NCBI RefSeq assembly: GCF_014641735.1
Contig: NZ_BMIH01000005.1
Location: 217,201-281,200 of the forward strand
Length of the DNA stretch: 64,000 nt
Source of the DNA: Sphingomonas metalli
GTDB taxonomy: Bacteria; Pseudomonadota; Alphaproteobacteria; Sphingomonadales; Sphingomonadaceae
Direction of reading: 5' to 3'
The position numbers and the translations under genes were made by a program. Under the pieces are notes generated by a model, which saw only the letters and a list, made by a program, of their open reading frames with translations, searched no databases and was not told the DNA's origin. Below are positions 26,398-35,302 of the stretch, piece by piece. How positions within the stretch are numbered: position 1 is the stretch's first letter; each line of letters begins with the position of its first letter.

Positions 26398-27996
26398 TCA
26401 ATTTCGAACATGCGCGGCGGCAGGTTCCAGCACCGCCAGCACCACGTCGTTGGTGCGCATCGGCACGCGAACGCTATAGCCGCCATCGGCGCCGATGCGC
26501 AGCGTCGCGGTGCGTTCGGGGCGGTCGGCGGTGAGGGCCTGCAACTCGCTCAATTGCGTCGGCGACAGGGCGGAGGGCGAGCCCATTTCCAGATAGCGGC
26601 TGTGCGCATCGTTCGCGCGATAGCCGACGCGCCGCACCGTCAGGCGATAGGTGCCCGCCCGCAGATGCGCGAAGCGCAGCACCAGGTCGGGCACCGGGAC
26701 GGCCGGCTGGAGCCGGGTATAGAATGGCCGGTTGCTGAGCTGCTGCACCGGCTGGGTCCAGTTCCAGGCGAGCACCGCGGTGCGCCCGCTCTCGGTCGCG
26801 GCCAGGGCCTGCGCATCGCCGGTCGGGATCGTGCGCCCGGTGACGGCATGCAGATATTTGTACGCGAACCAGGCCGGCTTGCGGATCCCCTCGCGGTTCA
26901 TCAGCCCGAACCCGCCGTGAAAGGGCGTGGGCGGCGGCCCCGCCTCCTCGAACAGGTCGCTATAGGTCCAGTAGCTCATGCCCTGCGCCAGCCCGCGCGT
27001 CGCGGCGAGCTTGGTCAGGATGAAGGGCGCGCTGACATAGGAGTCGTGCACCGGATCGCGCGGATTGTAGCTGGCGGACCACTCGGTGAAATAGAGGGGA
27101 ATGCGCGGAATGGCGGAGGCGGCGATCTGCGCGCGCACCCGCCGCACGTCGCCGACGATCGAGTCCGGATTGGGCGACAGCTTGTTGTCGTCCTGCCCCT
27201 TCTCGTCGAGAAAGCCGCCGTCGACGCCGTAGGTGTGGGTCGCCACGAAATCGACCGGCACGCGCTGCCCGGCGGCATGGGCGAGGAACTCGGGCACCCA
27301 GGCGGCACCCGCCGTCGCCGGTCCGCCGACCCTGAGCAACGGATCGATCGCCTTGATCGTGCGCGCGGTAGAGACATAGAGGTCGAAATAGGCCCGCTGG
27401 TCCGCCTTCTCCCAGAAGCCGTCGAGATTGGGCTCGTTCCACACCTCGAAATACCAGCGCCGCACCTCCGCGGCGCCGTAGCGGGCGCGCAGGTGCCGGA
27501 CGAACGCGTCGATCAGCGCGGCCCAGGCTTTGGGCTCGGGATGCGACGTATTGCCTTTCCAGTAGAACAGCGTCTGTCGCGACGTCGCCATCGCCTCGGG
27601 CGTGAAACCCAGTTCGACAAAGGGCCTGATCCCGCGCGCGAGCAGCGCATCGTACAATCGGTCGATCTGCGTCCAGTCGTAGCGGATCCGTCCGTCCTGC
27701 CGTTTGACCGTCCCGAGCGCATCGTGGAAGATCGCGTGGAAGCGGACATAGCGGAAGCCGAGTTCGCGCGCGGCCAGACCGAGCTGGGCCAGGCTCTCGG
27801 GCCGGCCCAGCGTACCCGGAAAATCGGCGCCGACGGACAGGTCGAACGCACGATCGACCGGCGCACCGGCCTTGGCCAGATCGATGGTGAGCGCGCGATC
27901 CGGTGCGGCCGGCTCCGCGGCAGAGGGCGACGTGGCCGCGCCCAGCAACGCGCACAGCGAAGCCAATGCCAGACGGCGCTTTCCGACAAGCCTCAC
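26398..27996 (-). CDS. GH39 family glycosidase (beta-xylosidase-like)
   Basis: A 532-residue exported protein. I choose GTG at 27996 (RLVGKRRLALASLCALLG), because GGGGGAGAG lies nine bases upstream; a TTG two codons earlier is too close to that site. The signal peptide ends near PSAAEP. GH39 signatures are YFEVWNEPN with acid/base E188 and LYFTEWSAS with nucleophile E305. Family members hydrolyse beta-xylosides or alpha-L-iduronides; a xylosidase role is more likely here. It is co-transcribed with GH35 and divergent from the mannitol dehydrogenase-family gene. Confidence 0.88.
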   Translation of the reverse strand: MRLVGKRRLALASLCALLGAATSPSAAEPAAPDRALTIDLAKAGAPVDRAFDLSVGADFPGTLGRPESLAQLGLAARELGFRYVRFHAIFHDALGTVKRQDGRIRYDWTQIDRLYDALLARGIRPFVELGFTPEAMATSRQTLFYWKGNTSHPEPKAWAALIDAFVRHLRARYGAAEVRRWYFEVWNEPNLDGFWEKADQRAYFDLYVSTARTIKAIDPLLRVGGPATAGAAWVPEFLAHAAGQRVPVDFVATHTYGVDGGFLDEKGQDDNKLSPNPDSIVGDVRRVRAQIAASAIPRIPLYFTEWSASYNPRDPVHDSYVSAPFILTKLAATRGLAQGMSYWTYSDLFEEAGPPPTPFHGGFGLMNREGIRKPAWFAYKYLHAVTGRTIPTGDAQALAATESGRTAVLAWNWTQPVQQLSNRPFYTRLQPAVPVPDLVLRFAHLRAGTYRLTVRRVGYRANDAHSRYLEMGSPSALSPTQLSELQALTADRPERTATLRIGADGGYSVRVPMRTNDVVLAVLEPAAAHVRN

Positions 27997-28094
27997 CGGC
28001 AACTCTCCCCCGCCCCTTACATTGTCGACGATCGCATCGATCCGACATGATTTTCAACAGCCTACTCGCACCAAACCGATCCTGCAACCAGACT

Positions 28095-28108
28095 TTCATA
28101 AGTGAAAT
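28095..28108. promoter_or_regulatory. TTTCA-N4-TGAAA operator candidate
   Basis: A 14-bp inverted repeat, TTTCATAAGTGAAA, sits in the 156-bp AT-rich gap between the GH39-GH35 operon and the divergent dehydrogenase gene. Symmetry and location suit a regulator of both transcripts. The regulator is unknown. Confidence 0.4.
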
Positions 28109-28152
28109 ACAGCTGTTATGGCACCTGTCGGTCAAGCGGGGAGAGGACGAGG

Positions 28153-29532
28153 ATGAGACTGAGCGCGACGACGCTGCCATCGATCCCCGCCGCTGTGACG
28201 CGCCCGGCCTATGACCGGGAGGCGCAGGCGATCGGCATCGTCCATTTTGGCATCGGCGCCTTCCACCGCGCGCACCAGGCGATGTTCACCGACGACGCGA
28301 TGGCGGGCGGCGAGCGCGACTGGGCGATCGCCGGCGTGTCGCTCCGCTCTCCCGCGGTCCACGCGATGCTGGCGCCGCAGGACGGGCTCTACAGCGTCGC
28401 GATCCGCGGCCGCGCCACGGCGGAAACGCGCATCGTCGGCGCGGTTCGGGAGGTGATCGTCGCCACGCACGCGCCGGATCGACTCGCGCGCCTGCTCGCG
28501 GCGCGCGAAACCCGGATCGTCTCGCTGACCATCACCGAGAAGGGCTATCTCCGCCAGCCCGACGGCACGCTCGACCTTTCGGCCGCGGCTGGAGGCGCGA
28601 CCGTCTACGCCGTCCTCGTCGCCGCCTTCCGGGCCCGCCGTGCGGCCGGTCTGCCGGGCCTGACGATCATCTGCTGCGACAATCTCGCCGACAATGGCGG
28701 GGTGCTGGACGGACTGATCCGCGCCTATCTCGATCGATACGCGCCCGACCTCCTGCCGTGGTTTGCGCGCGAGTGCGCCTGCCCCGCGACGATGGTCGAC
28801 CGCATCGTGCCCGCGACGCGGGAGGCTGACCGCGAGGCGGCCGGCATCTCGCTCGGCCTGCGCGACGAGGCCGCCGTGGTGACGGAGCCGTTCCGCCAAT
28901 GGGTGATCGAGGACCGGTTCGCCACCCCCCGCCCCGGCTGGGAGCGGGTGGGGGCGCAGCTGGTCGGCGACGTTCGCCCCTATGAGACGGCGAAGCTGCG
29001 CATGCTCAACGGTGCGCATTCGGCGCTCGCCTATTGCGGCCTCGCCGCCGGCCACCGCTACGTTCATGAGGCGGTCGCCGATCCACGGATCCGCGCGCTG
29101 GTCGAGCGGCTGATGCGGGACGAGGCCGCCTGCACCGTCAACCCGGCCCCCGGCCAGGACCTCGCTGCCTATGCCGACACGCTGTTCGTCCGTTTCGCCA
29201 ACCCCGCCCTGCCCCATGGCCTGGCCCAGATCGCGATGGACGGGTCGCAGAAGATCGGCCAGCGCTGGCTGGAGCCGCTCGCGATCAACCATGGGCGCGG
29301 CCTGTCCTGCCCGGCCACCCTCGCCGCGCTCGCCGCCTGGATACGGCATGCGCGCGGCGACGACGGTCATCTGGACGATCCGATGGCGGATCGCCTGCGC
29401 GCGCTATGGGCGGAGGCCGGTAGGGACGGTATCGCGGCCGCGCTGTTCGGGCGGGACGGCCTGTTCGCGGCTGCGTGGCAGGCCGATGACGCCGCGATCG
29501 AGGCGCTGCGCGCGCTGCTCGCCGAGGCTTAG
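28153..29532 (+). CDS. Mannitol dehydrogenase family oxidoreductase (UxuB/UxaB-like)
   Basis: A 459-residue polyol or hexuronate dehydrogenase. The start is ATG at 28153 (MRLSATTLPSIPAAVTRPAYD) after GAGAGGACGAGG. The N-terminal NAD-binding motif is GIVHFGIGAFHRAHQA. The catalytic Lys-Asn-His set lies in YETAKLRMLNGAHSALAY. The family includes mannitol dehydrogenase, D-mannonate (fructuronate) oxidoreductase and tagaturonate reductase. Given the LgoD-like gene at 23656, reduction of a keto-uronate such as tagaturonate or fructuronate is a reasonable guess. Confidence 0.88.
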   Translation: MRLSATTLPSIPAAVTRPAYDREAQAIGIVHFGIGAFHRAHQAMFTDDAMAGGERDWAIAGVSLRSPAVHAMLAPQDGLYSVAIRGRATAETRIVGAVREVIVATHAPDRLARLLAARETRIVSLTITEKGYLRQPDGTLDLSAAAGGATVYAVLVAAFRARRAAGLPGLTIICCDNLADNGGVLDGLIRAYLDRYAPDLLPWFARECACPATMVDRIVPATREADREAAGISLGLRDEAAVVTEPFRQWVIEDRFATPRPGWERVGAQLVGDVRPYETAKLRMLNGAHSALAYCGLAAGHRYVHEAVADPRIRALVERLMRDEAACTVNPAPGQDLAAYADTLFVRFANPALPHGLAQIAMDGSQKIGQRWLEPLAINHGRGLSCPATLAALAAWIRHARGDDGHLDDPMADRLRALWAEAGRDGIAAALFGRDGLFAAAWQADDAAIEALRALLAEA

Positions 29533-29657
29533 CGGCGAATACGTAAACATCGGCCCGCCTGGCCGGCGAACGCCTTGCAAGATGTCGCCAAAGGTCTAGC
29601 TCCGGGGTTGGACAGCCGAGCCGCGACAGCGCCGGCGCCATCTTCCCGGAGACTGTC

Positions 29658-30857
29658 ATGCATGACGCCCATGGCCCCAGCGCGCGGCCGGCCCTTGTCT
29701 TTTTCGCGCTTGCCATGGGCGGTTTCGCGATCGGGACGACCGAATTCGCGACGATGAGCCTGCTGCCCTATTTCTCGCGCGGCCTGGGGATCGACGCGCC
29801 GACCGCCGGGCATGTCATCAGCGCCTACGCGCTGGGGGTGGTGGTAGGCGCGCCGTTGCTCGCAGTGGCCGGAGCAAAGCTGGCGCGCCGCACGCTGCTG
29901 ATCGGATTGATGACGCTGTTCGCCGCCGGCAACGCCCTCAGCGCGCTGGCTCCCTCCTACGAGGCGATGCTCGCCTTCCGCTTTCTCAGCGGGCTGCCGC
30001 ACGGCGCCTATTTCGGCGTCGCGGCTCTCGTCGCCGCCTCGCTGGTCCCGCCGGAGCGGCGGACGCTGGCCGTCTCGCGCGTGATGCTGGGGCTGACGAT
30101 CGCGACGGTCGTCGGCGTGCCGCTTGCCAATATGATGGGCCAGCTGCTGGGCTGGCGCTGGGGCTTCGCCATCGTCGCAGCCCTCGGCCTGACCACCGCC
30201 TTGTTGGTCGCCCGCTTCGCGCCGCATACCACCGAAGGGCCCGTGGCGAGCGCGCGCGGCGAACTCGCCGCGCTGCGTCTGCCGCAGGTCTGGCTGACAC
30301 TTGGGATCGGCGCGATCGGCTTTGGCGGCCTCTTCGCCGTCTATACCTATCTCGCCTCCACGCTGGTCGCGGTCACGGGCGTGTCGGCGGGCTGGGTGCC
30401 GGTGGTCCTGTGCATCTTCGGCCTCGGCATGACCGCGGGCAATCTCGTCATCCCGCGCTTCGCCGACCGCGCACTGATGCCGACCGCGGGCGCGTTGCTG
30501 CTCTGGAGCGCCGCGGCGCTGGCGCTCTTCCCGCTGGTCGCGGACAATATCTGGCTGGTCGCGATCGACGTGTTCGTCATCGGCACCGGCGGCGCGCTGG
30601 GCACGGTGCTCCAGACCCGGCTGATGGACGTGGCGCACGGCGCACAGGGCCTGGCCGCGGCGCTCAACCACTCGGCGTTCAACACCGCCAACGCCCTCGG
30701 CCCGTGGCTCGCCGGCCTGGCGATCGCCGGCGGCTATGGCTGGACCTCGACCGGCTGGGTGGGCTGCGCGCTGGCGCTGGCCGGGCTTGCGGTGTGGGCG
30801 GCATCAATGTTCGTCGAGCGTGCGCCGGCGCAGCCGGTCGCGTGTCCGGCAGAGTGA
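29658..30857 (+). CDS. MFS transporter, AraJ/sugar efflux type
   Basis: A 399-residue inner-membrane protein with about 12 hydrophobic segments. It opens with the DHA1-type motif FALAMGGFAIGTTEFATMSLLPYF, and has FRFLSGLPHGAYFGVAALVAASLV, as in AraJ and related efflux permeases. The substrate is not predictable. It stands alone on the plus strand after the dehydrogenase gene with a 125-bp gap, and converges on the metalloprotease gene. Confidence 0.85.
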   Translation: MHDAHGPSARPALVFFALAMGGFAIGTTEFATMSLLPYFSRGLGIDAPTAGHVISAYALGVVVGAPLLAVAGAKLARRTLLIGLMTLFAAGNALSALAPSYEAMLAFRFLSGLPHGAYFGVAALVAASLVPPERRTLAVSRVMLGLTIATVVGVPLANMMGQLLGWRWGFAIVAALGLTTALLVARFAPHTTEGPVASARGELAALRLPQVWLTLGIGAIGFGGLFAVYTYLASTLVAVTGVSAGWVPVVLCIFGLGMTAGNLVIPRFADRALMPTAGALLLWSAAALALFPLVADNIWLVAIDVFVIGTGGALGTVLQTRLMDVAHGAQGLAAALNHSAFNTANALGPWLAGLAIAGGYGWTSTGWVGCALALAGLAVWAASMFVERAPAQPVACPAE

Positions 30858-30860
30858 TGC

Positions 30861-30885
30861 GGCAGGGCCGCTGCGCGCCCCTGCC
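30861..30885. terminator. Hairpin between convergent MFS and metalloprotease genes
   Basis: GGCAGGG (30861-30867) pairs with CCCTGCC (30879-30885) in the 41-bp gap between two convergent stops. No T-run follows, so termination is only possible, not certain. Confidence 0.4.
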
Positions 30886-30898
30886 GGTCTGACCCGAT

Positions 30899-32080
30899 TC
30901 AGCCTCGGTAGCTCCCTGCGGCGTCGTCGCGAATGTAACGCTGTCGCAGCAGCATGCCGAGCATCAGGAAGCCGATGCAGAGTTCGAGCCAGCAGCTCGG
31001 CTCGGGCAGGGCCGCGACATAGGCTGCATAGATCTGCCCGGTATCCATGCGATAGGCGGCAGACGCGGCCCCGGGCGCAACGTTCCAGCCGATGGCATCC
31101 AGTGCGGTAATATCGAGCCCGGTGACCACCCCTTGTCTGCCCGGACAGAGAAAGGGGTTCATGATGCCGATGAGGTCCGCGCAATTCCTCCCCTTCTTCC
31201 AATGACCGGTGCCATAGCCGTCGCCACGGGTCTCTCCAGTCGCGAAATGGGCGCCGCCATAGGCGGTCTTGCCGCCGTCGAGCGAGAAATAGGCATCCGT
31301 TCCGAAGGTCCAGTCGAGCCTGTCCTCTCCGCTGTAACGGAACAGGTCCAACGCCGAACCGACGACATAGTTGTCGGCCGGGAAGTCCGGCGAACCCGCA
31401 TTCTGATCGAAGCTCTCGACCCCACTATAAAATCCTAGAGCATGACCGATTTCATGTATTGCTGTACCGATGAAATCGGCGGAGCCGATTGCGATGCCGT
31501 CCTCAGGATTGAAGTCAAACGTCACTGAGTTGGAGAATAAGATCTCTGCATCGGTCTTTGCAGCATCAAAATTCGGATCGTCGAACAAAGCTTTGTAGTT
31601 CGCCGTCGTCATTCCGATACCTCGCGACAGGAAAGTATTCGTAGGCGCCAGCCTACTGTCATATCCAGCGGTGACGCCGCTGGCGCTGACAGCATCGGCA
31701 TAGTTCGGCACGATCACCTTGATGCTTCCATTGCTGTCCAAGACGGGCAATGCCGCTGCCGCCAACTGGTCCACCGCGCTTCCACTGCGCGTCTTCGCAA
31801 GTTGCGTATAATAATCGGCGATAGTCAGCCCGGTGTAGCTACTGGATGCGACACCCAAGCCGTTCGGGCCGAAGTCATCCAGCCCGATCGCGATGTTGAG
31901 CGTGACGTTGTTGGTCAGGACCGATTCCCAGTAGCGAGCCGCTACGGTGAACCCGGTTCGCGCCTCGGCCGTCATGCCAGGCGCGCTGTCCGTCAGGACG
32001 ATGGTCAGCGCCGAAGCCCGGCCGGCACCCAGAACGAGCGCCGCTCCCAGCGCCATCGCCTTCAACATCTTTGACAACAT
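30899..32080 (-). CDS. PEP-CTERM-anchored metalloprotease (NF038122-like)
   Basis: A 393-residue exported protein with a signal peptide near AGRASAL. The zinc motif is HEIGHALGF, followed by a C-terminal PEPSCWLE, a hydrophobic helix (LCIGFLMLGMLL) and arginines: the PEP-CTERM sorting signal recognised by exosortase. The middle of the gene has clearly lower GC than its neighbours, and codons such as AAA, GAT and ATT are frequent, suggesting horizontal transfer. No exosortase gene is in this window. The start ATG at 32080 follows AGAGGGGGG. The protease substrate is unknown. Confidence 0.85.
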   Translation of the reverse strand: MLSKMLKAMALGAALVLGAGRASALTIVLTDSAPGMTAEARTGFTVAARYWESVLTNNVTLNIAIGLDDFGPNGLGVASSSYTGLTIADYYTQLAKTRSGSAVDQLAAAALPVLDSNGSIKVIVPNYADAVSASGVTAGYDSRLAPTNTFLSRGIGMTTANYKALFDDPNFDAAKTDAEILFSNSVTFDFNPEDGIAIGSADFIGTAIHEIGHALGFYSGVESFDQNAGSPDFPADNYVVGSALDLFRYSGEDRLDWTFGTDAYFSLDGGKTAYGGAHFATGETRGDGYGTGHWKKGRNCADLIGIMNPFLCPGRQGVVTGLDITALDAIGWNVAPGAASAAYRMDTGQIYAAYVAALPEPSCWLELCIGFLMLGMLLRQRYIRDDAAGSYRG

Positions 32081-32433
32081 CCAACCCCCCTCTTTGATTT
32101 CGACAGATGACCCGGCGCGAACGACGTACGTCGCCGCGCATCACCAGCGTGGAGGACAAGGCGGGAATGCCTCAAGGCGTCTCTTGACCGGCCTTTGTGT
32201 CAAATAGACATCAGAACGCAATTTATAGGAACCAGCTTAAGCACCAATTTTCTACAAGACAGCTAATCCGGTGAATGCCGGTACTTCTTCACCAGAATGC
32301 AATACTTTAATCTGTTCGGCCTTGGTCCGGCCGCGCCGGGGAGGGAGCGGTCGGACACGTCGCTGCGGCGACCATCCCCGCCGCAGCGCTTCGGCCGGGT
32401 CGTGCGTTGACGGTCGTCAATAAGGAGAGCGAC
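32081..32433. other. 353-bp divergent intergenic region
   Basis: No gene was found. The metalloprotease side holds CGACGTACGTCG, a perfect 12-bp palindrome at 32122-32133. The middle (about 32200-32310) is AT-rich and presumably carries promoters for both directions. The right part is GC-rich and ends in the AAGGAGAG ribosome site of the small protein at 32434. No convincing sigma-factor boxes were seen. Confidence 0.5.
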
Positions 32434-32679
32434 ATGTCCGATCCAACCGACCCGCACCGCGAGCCCGAGAGCTTCGCCGACCTGCCGATCCAGCCGACCG
32501 GGTCGGGCGTCGCCGATCTGGAAATCGCCTATGAGCAGATGAAGCTGGCGGAGGGCGCCGACGACGCTGCCGGGGCGTCGATTGAGGCGGGCATCGCCGA
32601 CGAGACCGCCGCCTATGACGCTGCCATGCCCACCGAAACGGGACGCGACGCGGCCGAAAGTGCCGCCCATCCCAGCTGA
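32434..32679 (+). CDS. Small acidic protein of unknown function
   Basis: An 81-residue protein beginning MSDPTDPHREPESFADLP, very rich in Ala, Asp and Glu, with no hydrophobic segment. The ATG at 32434 has AAGGAGAG seven bases upstream, much better than an in-frame ATG 27 bp earlier. I do not recognise a family. Low-complexity acidic composition suggests a soluble, perhaps disordered, protein. It stands 32 bp before the SDR gene and may be co-transcribed with it. Confidence 0.65.
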   Translation: MSDPTDPHREPESFADLPIQPTGSGVADLEIAYEQMKLAEGADDAAGASIEAGIADETAAYDAAMPTETGRDAAESAAHPS

Positions 32680-32711
32680 CGGGGGCTCAGCGTGCCGCTA
32701 CAAGGCCGGGC

Positions 32712-33591
32712 ATGAAGCCCCTTCAAGACCGTATTGCGATCGTCACCGGCGCCGGCGCCGGACTGGGTCGCGCGCACGCCCTGTTCCTCGCCGGACAGGG
32801 CGCCCGCCTCGTCGTCAACGACGTCTCGGCCGACAGTGCCGCCGCCGTCGTGGCCGAGATCGGCGAGCGCGGCGGCGAAGCGATGGTCGCGCCCGGCTCG
32901 GTGACCGACGAGGCGGGCGTTGCGGCCATGGTTGCGGCGACGCTGTCGCGCTGGGGCCGGATCGACATCCTCGTCAACAATGCCGGTATCCTGCGCGACA
33001 AAAGCTTCGCCAAGATGACGATGGCGGAGTTCCGCGAGGTGATGGACGTCCATCTGTTCGGCGCGGCCATCTGTTCGCACGCGGTGTGGGAGCCGATGCG
33101 CGCCCAGCGTCACGGTCGCATCGTGATGACTACCTCGTCATCCGGGCTATACGGCAATTTCGGGCAGGCGAACTATGCCGCGGCGAAGATGGCGCTGGTC
33201 GGGCTGATGCAGACGCTCGCCATCGAGGGCGAGAAATACGGCATCCGCGTCAACGCGCTGGCCCCGACGGCTGCGACCGGAATGACCGCAGGCGTCATGC
33301 CCGGTGCCGACCTCAGCCGGCTCGATCCCGCGCTGGTCAGTCCCGGCCTGCTGGCCCTGGTGGGCGATGACGCGCCGAGCCGGGCGATCCTCTGCGCCGG
33401 AGCGGGCCATTTCGCCGCCGCGCACGTCACCCTGACCCGGGGACGCTACATCGGCGGCGGCGACGGAGCGGCAGGCGCAGGTCGTCGCGCACTGGCCGGA
33501 GATCACCGACCGCCGCGACGAGGCGGTTCCCGCCTATGGCTTCTTCCAGGCGCAGCAGGAGGTGGCGAGCGCCGACCGGGCGTCGGACTGA
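32712..33591 (+). CDS. SDR oxidoreductase with C-terminal frameshift
   Basis: A short-chain dehydrogenase. The NAD-binding motif is VTGAGAGLGRAHA near the N-terminus, with NNAG at about 93. The catalytic Ser, Tyr and Lys lie in TTSSSGLYGNFGQANYAAAK. The pattern resembles hydroxyacyl-CoA dehydrogenases. After GRYIGGGD (about 33464) the frame changes: in the +1 frame the sequence continues ERQAQVVAHWPEITDRRDE and stops at 33591, giving a normal protein of about 292 residues if one G near 33465 is removed. Without correction the frame runs into unlikely arginine-rich sequence antisense to the esterase gene. The catalytic core is unaffected. Confidence 0.8.
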
Positions 33592-33612
33592 CGCCCGAAG
33601 CCGTGTTCCGCG

Positions 33613-35112
33613 TCAGCGCGGCGGTCGATGGCCGATCTTCGCGTCCGCCCAGCGCAGGAAATAGGGCATGTTCGGCCCGTCGGTATGGCCGCCGTCATGC
33701 TGCCGCCAGGCGAGTTCGCCGTCGAGCAGAGCAGTGCCGACCGGCGGCAGCAGGGCGGCGCGATAGTCGTTGCCGCGGCCAAGGTCGTGAGCACCGAGCA
33801 GCGTCCAGGCACGGCCCGCCGCGACCGTCGCCATATAGCTGCCCTGCTGGTCCAGCCACAGGGCGTCGCCCGCCTCGGGCACGCCGTAGCTGACAAAGGC
33901 CAGCCGCGGCGCGACCAGCGCCAGCATCTCATGCGCCTCGACCGGCATGTCTGCCGCGGTCTTGCGCCCGAACCGCCCCGTCTCGGCAGCATATTTGAGG
34001 AAGTTGCCGGCCATCCAGTGATGCGAGCCGGCGCCGGCGAGATTTTCCACCTGCTCGCCGAAATTGCGGCGATGCGGCTTCACCCCGCCCTCGCCGGACG
34101 AGCCGATCAGGACCATGGCGAACCGCTCGTCGAACGCCGCCGCGACCAGCGCGGCTTTGCCCCAGCGCGACACGCCCTCTATCCCGACATGCGCCGCGTC
34201 GACCTCGGATCGGGTCGCCAGATAGTCCAGAAGCCGGCTGGCCCCCCAACCCCAGGCGCGCAGCGCGCCCCATTGCTCCGGCGTGCGCGCCCGGCCGCGA
34301 TTGGCGAGACCGATGATCCCCGCACGCAGGCCGGCGCCATCGTCGGCCTGGATGGTCGCCGTGTCGAGCAGCGCCACGCCCCAGCCATCGGCGACGAGCC
34401 TTGCGACGCGCTCGTCGCGCGGCGGCGCAGGAGGAAAACCGCTGGGTTCGACAAAGGCGAAGCCGGGATGGGCGGCGAAGATCGTGGCGAGCGACGGATC
34501 GCGCTGCAGCAGCGCCGCCTTCATCGCCGCGTCCAGCCGCTCCGCCTCGCGGGCGTCGGGCAGGCTGGGGACCGGATAGCGCGCGGGCGCGAACATGATC
34601 AGCACCGGCACCGGTCCTCGGGCGCCAGCGGGCAGCACGAGGGTCGCGCGGATGTCGACGGGGATCTGCGGCGCCGCACGGCTGTCGACGTGACCGACCA
34701 GCTGCTGCGCCACGACCGGCCGCCCGGCGATGAACTCGCGATCCGCAGACTCGACCCGCCAGGCCACCGCGGGCACATCGGCCGGGACGCGGCCGTAGAT
34801 CTCCCGCTCGAACAGCGCGACCAGCTCGGGTCGCCGCTCGCGGCGCCACATGTCCGGGGTTGTCACCCGCCGTCCGTCCGCCATCGTCAGCAGATCGGGC
34901 CAGACGGGATAGGGATTGGCCTTGGCCGGGTCGTAATTGGCGGCGTTCGGCGCCTCCGGATCGCCGCTCGCGCCGGGCCGCAGCGCGGTGATGCCGAGCT
35001 GGCGCATCATCGCGGCATGTTCCTGATCGGCGGTCGGCGTGCCGTTCGCCGCGGCCGTCAGCATAGCCGCCGTCAGCAGCCATCCCCCTACCCGCCATCG
35101 CGTACCGGCCAT
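33613..35112 (-). CDS. CE15-like glucuronoyl esterase / exported hydrolase
   Basis: A 499-residue exported alpha/beta hydrolase with an N-terminal hydrophobic signal (WRVGGWLLTAAMLTAAANG). PYPVWPDLLTMADGRRVTTPDMWRRERR is the typical N-terminal pattern of bacterial CE15 proteins. The nucleophile serine is in GIEGVSRWGKAAL (G-x-S-R-x-G-K) and the catalytic histidine is probably in RQHDGGHTDGP. CE15 enzymes cleave ester bonds between lignin alcohols and glucuronic acid on xylan. It stands alone, converging on the SDR gene. Its substrate in this genome is inferred from the family only. Confidence 0.85.
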   Translation of the reverse strand: MAGTRWRVGGWLLTAAMLTAAANGTPTADQEHAAMMRQLGITALRPGASGDPEAPNAANYDPAKANPYPVWPDLLTMADGRRVTTPDMWRRERRPELVALFEREIYGRVPADVPAVAWRVESADREFIAGRPVVAQQLVGHVDSRAAPQIPVDIRATLVLPAGARGPVPVLIMFAPARYPVPSLPDAREAERLDAAMKAALLQRDPSLATIFAAHPGFAFVEPSGFPPAPPRDERVARLVADGWGVALLDTATIQADDGAGLRAGIIGLANRGRARTPEQWGALRAWGWGASRLLDYLATRSEVDAAHVGIEGVSRWGKAALVAAAFDERFAMVLIGSSGEGGVKPHRRNFGEQVENLAGAGSHHWMAGNFLKYAAETGRFGRKTAADMPVEAHEMLALVAPRLAFVSYGVPEAGDALWLDQQGSYMATVAAGRAWTLLGAHDLGRGNDYRAALLPPVGTALLDGELAWRQHDGGHTDGPNMPYFLRWADAKIGHRPPR

Positions 35113-35302
35113 GCCCCCTCCTGCTCCCGCCCTGTCACTGGGCAGCTCGGAAATACGCGCCTTTTCCGCGAGCTAGCAAGCGACAAGCATGACGGTGCGC
35201 TTTCGGGGAAACAGTCTGCGGCGCGATCGGCGGTGACCTGAAAAATTCATTCGAGGCGGCTCGTTAACCATCCTGATGCGTTGGCGGCGCGGAGGTAAGG
35301 TC

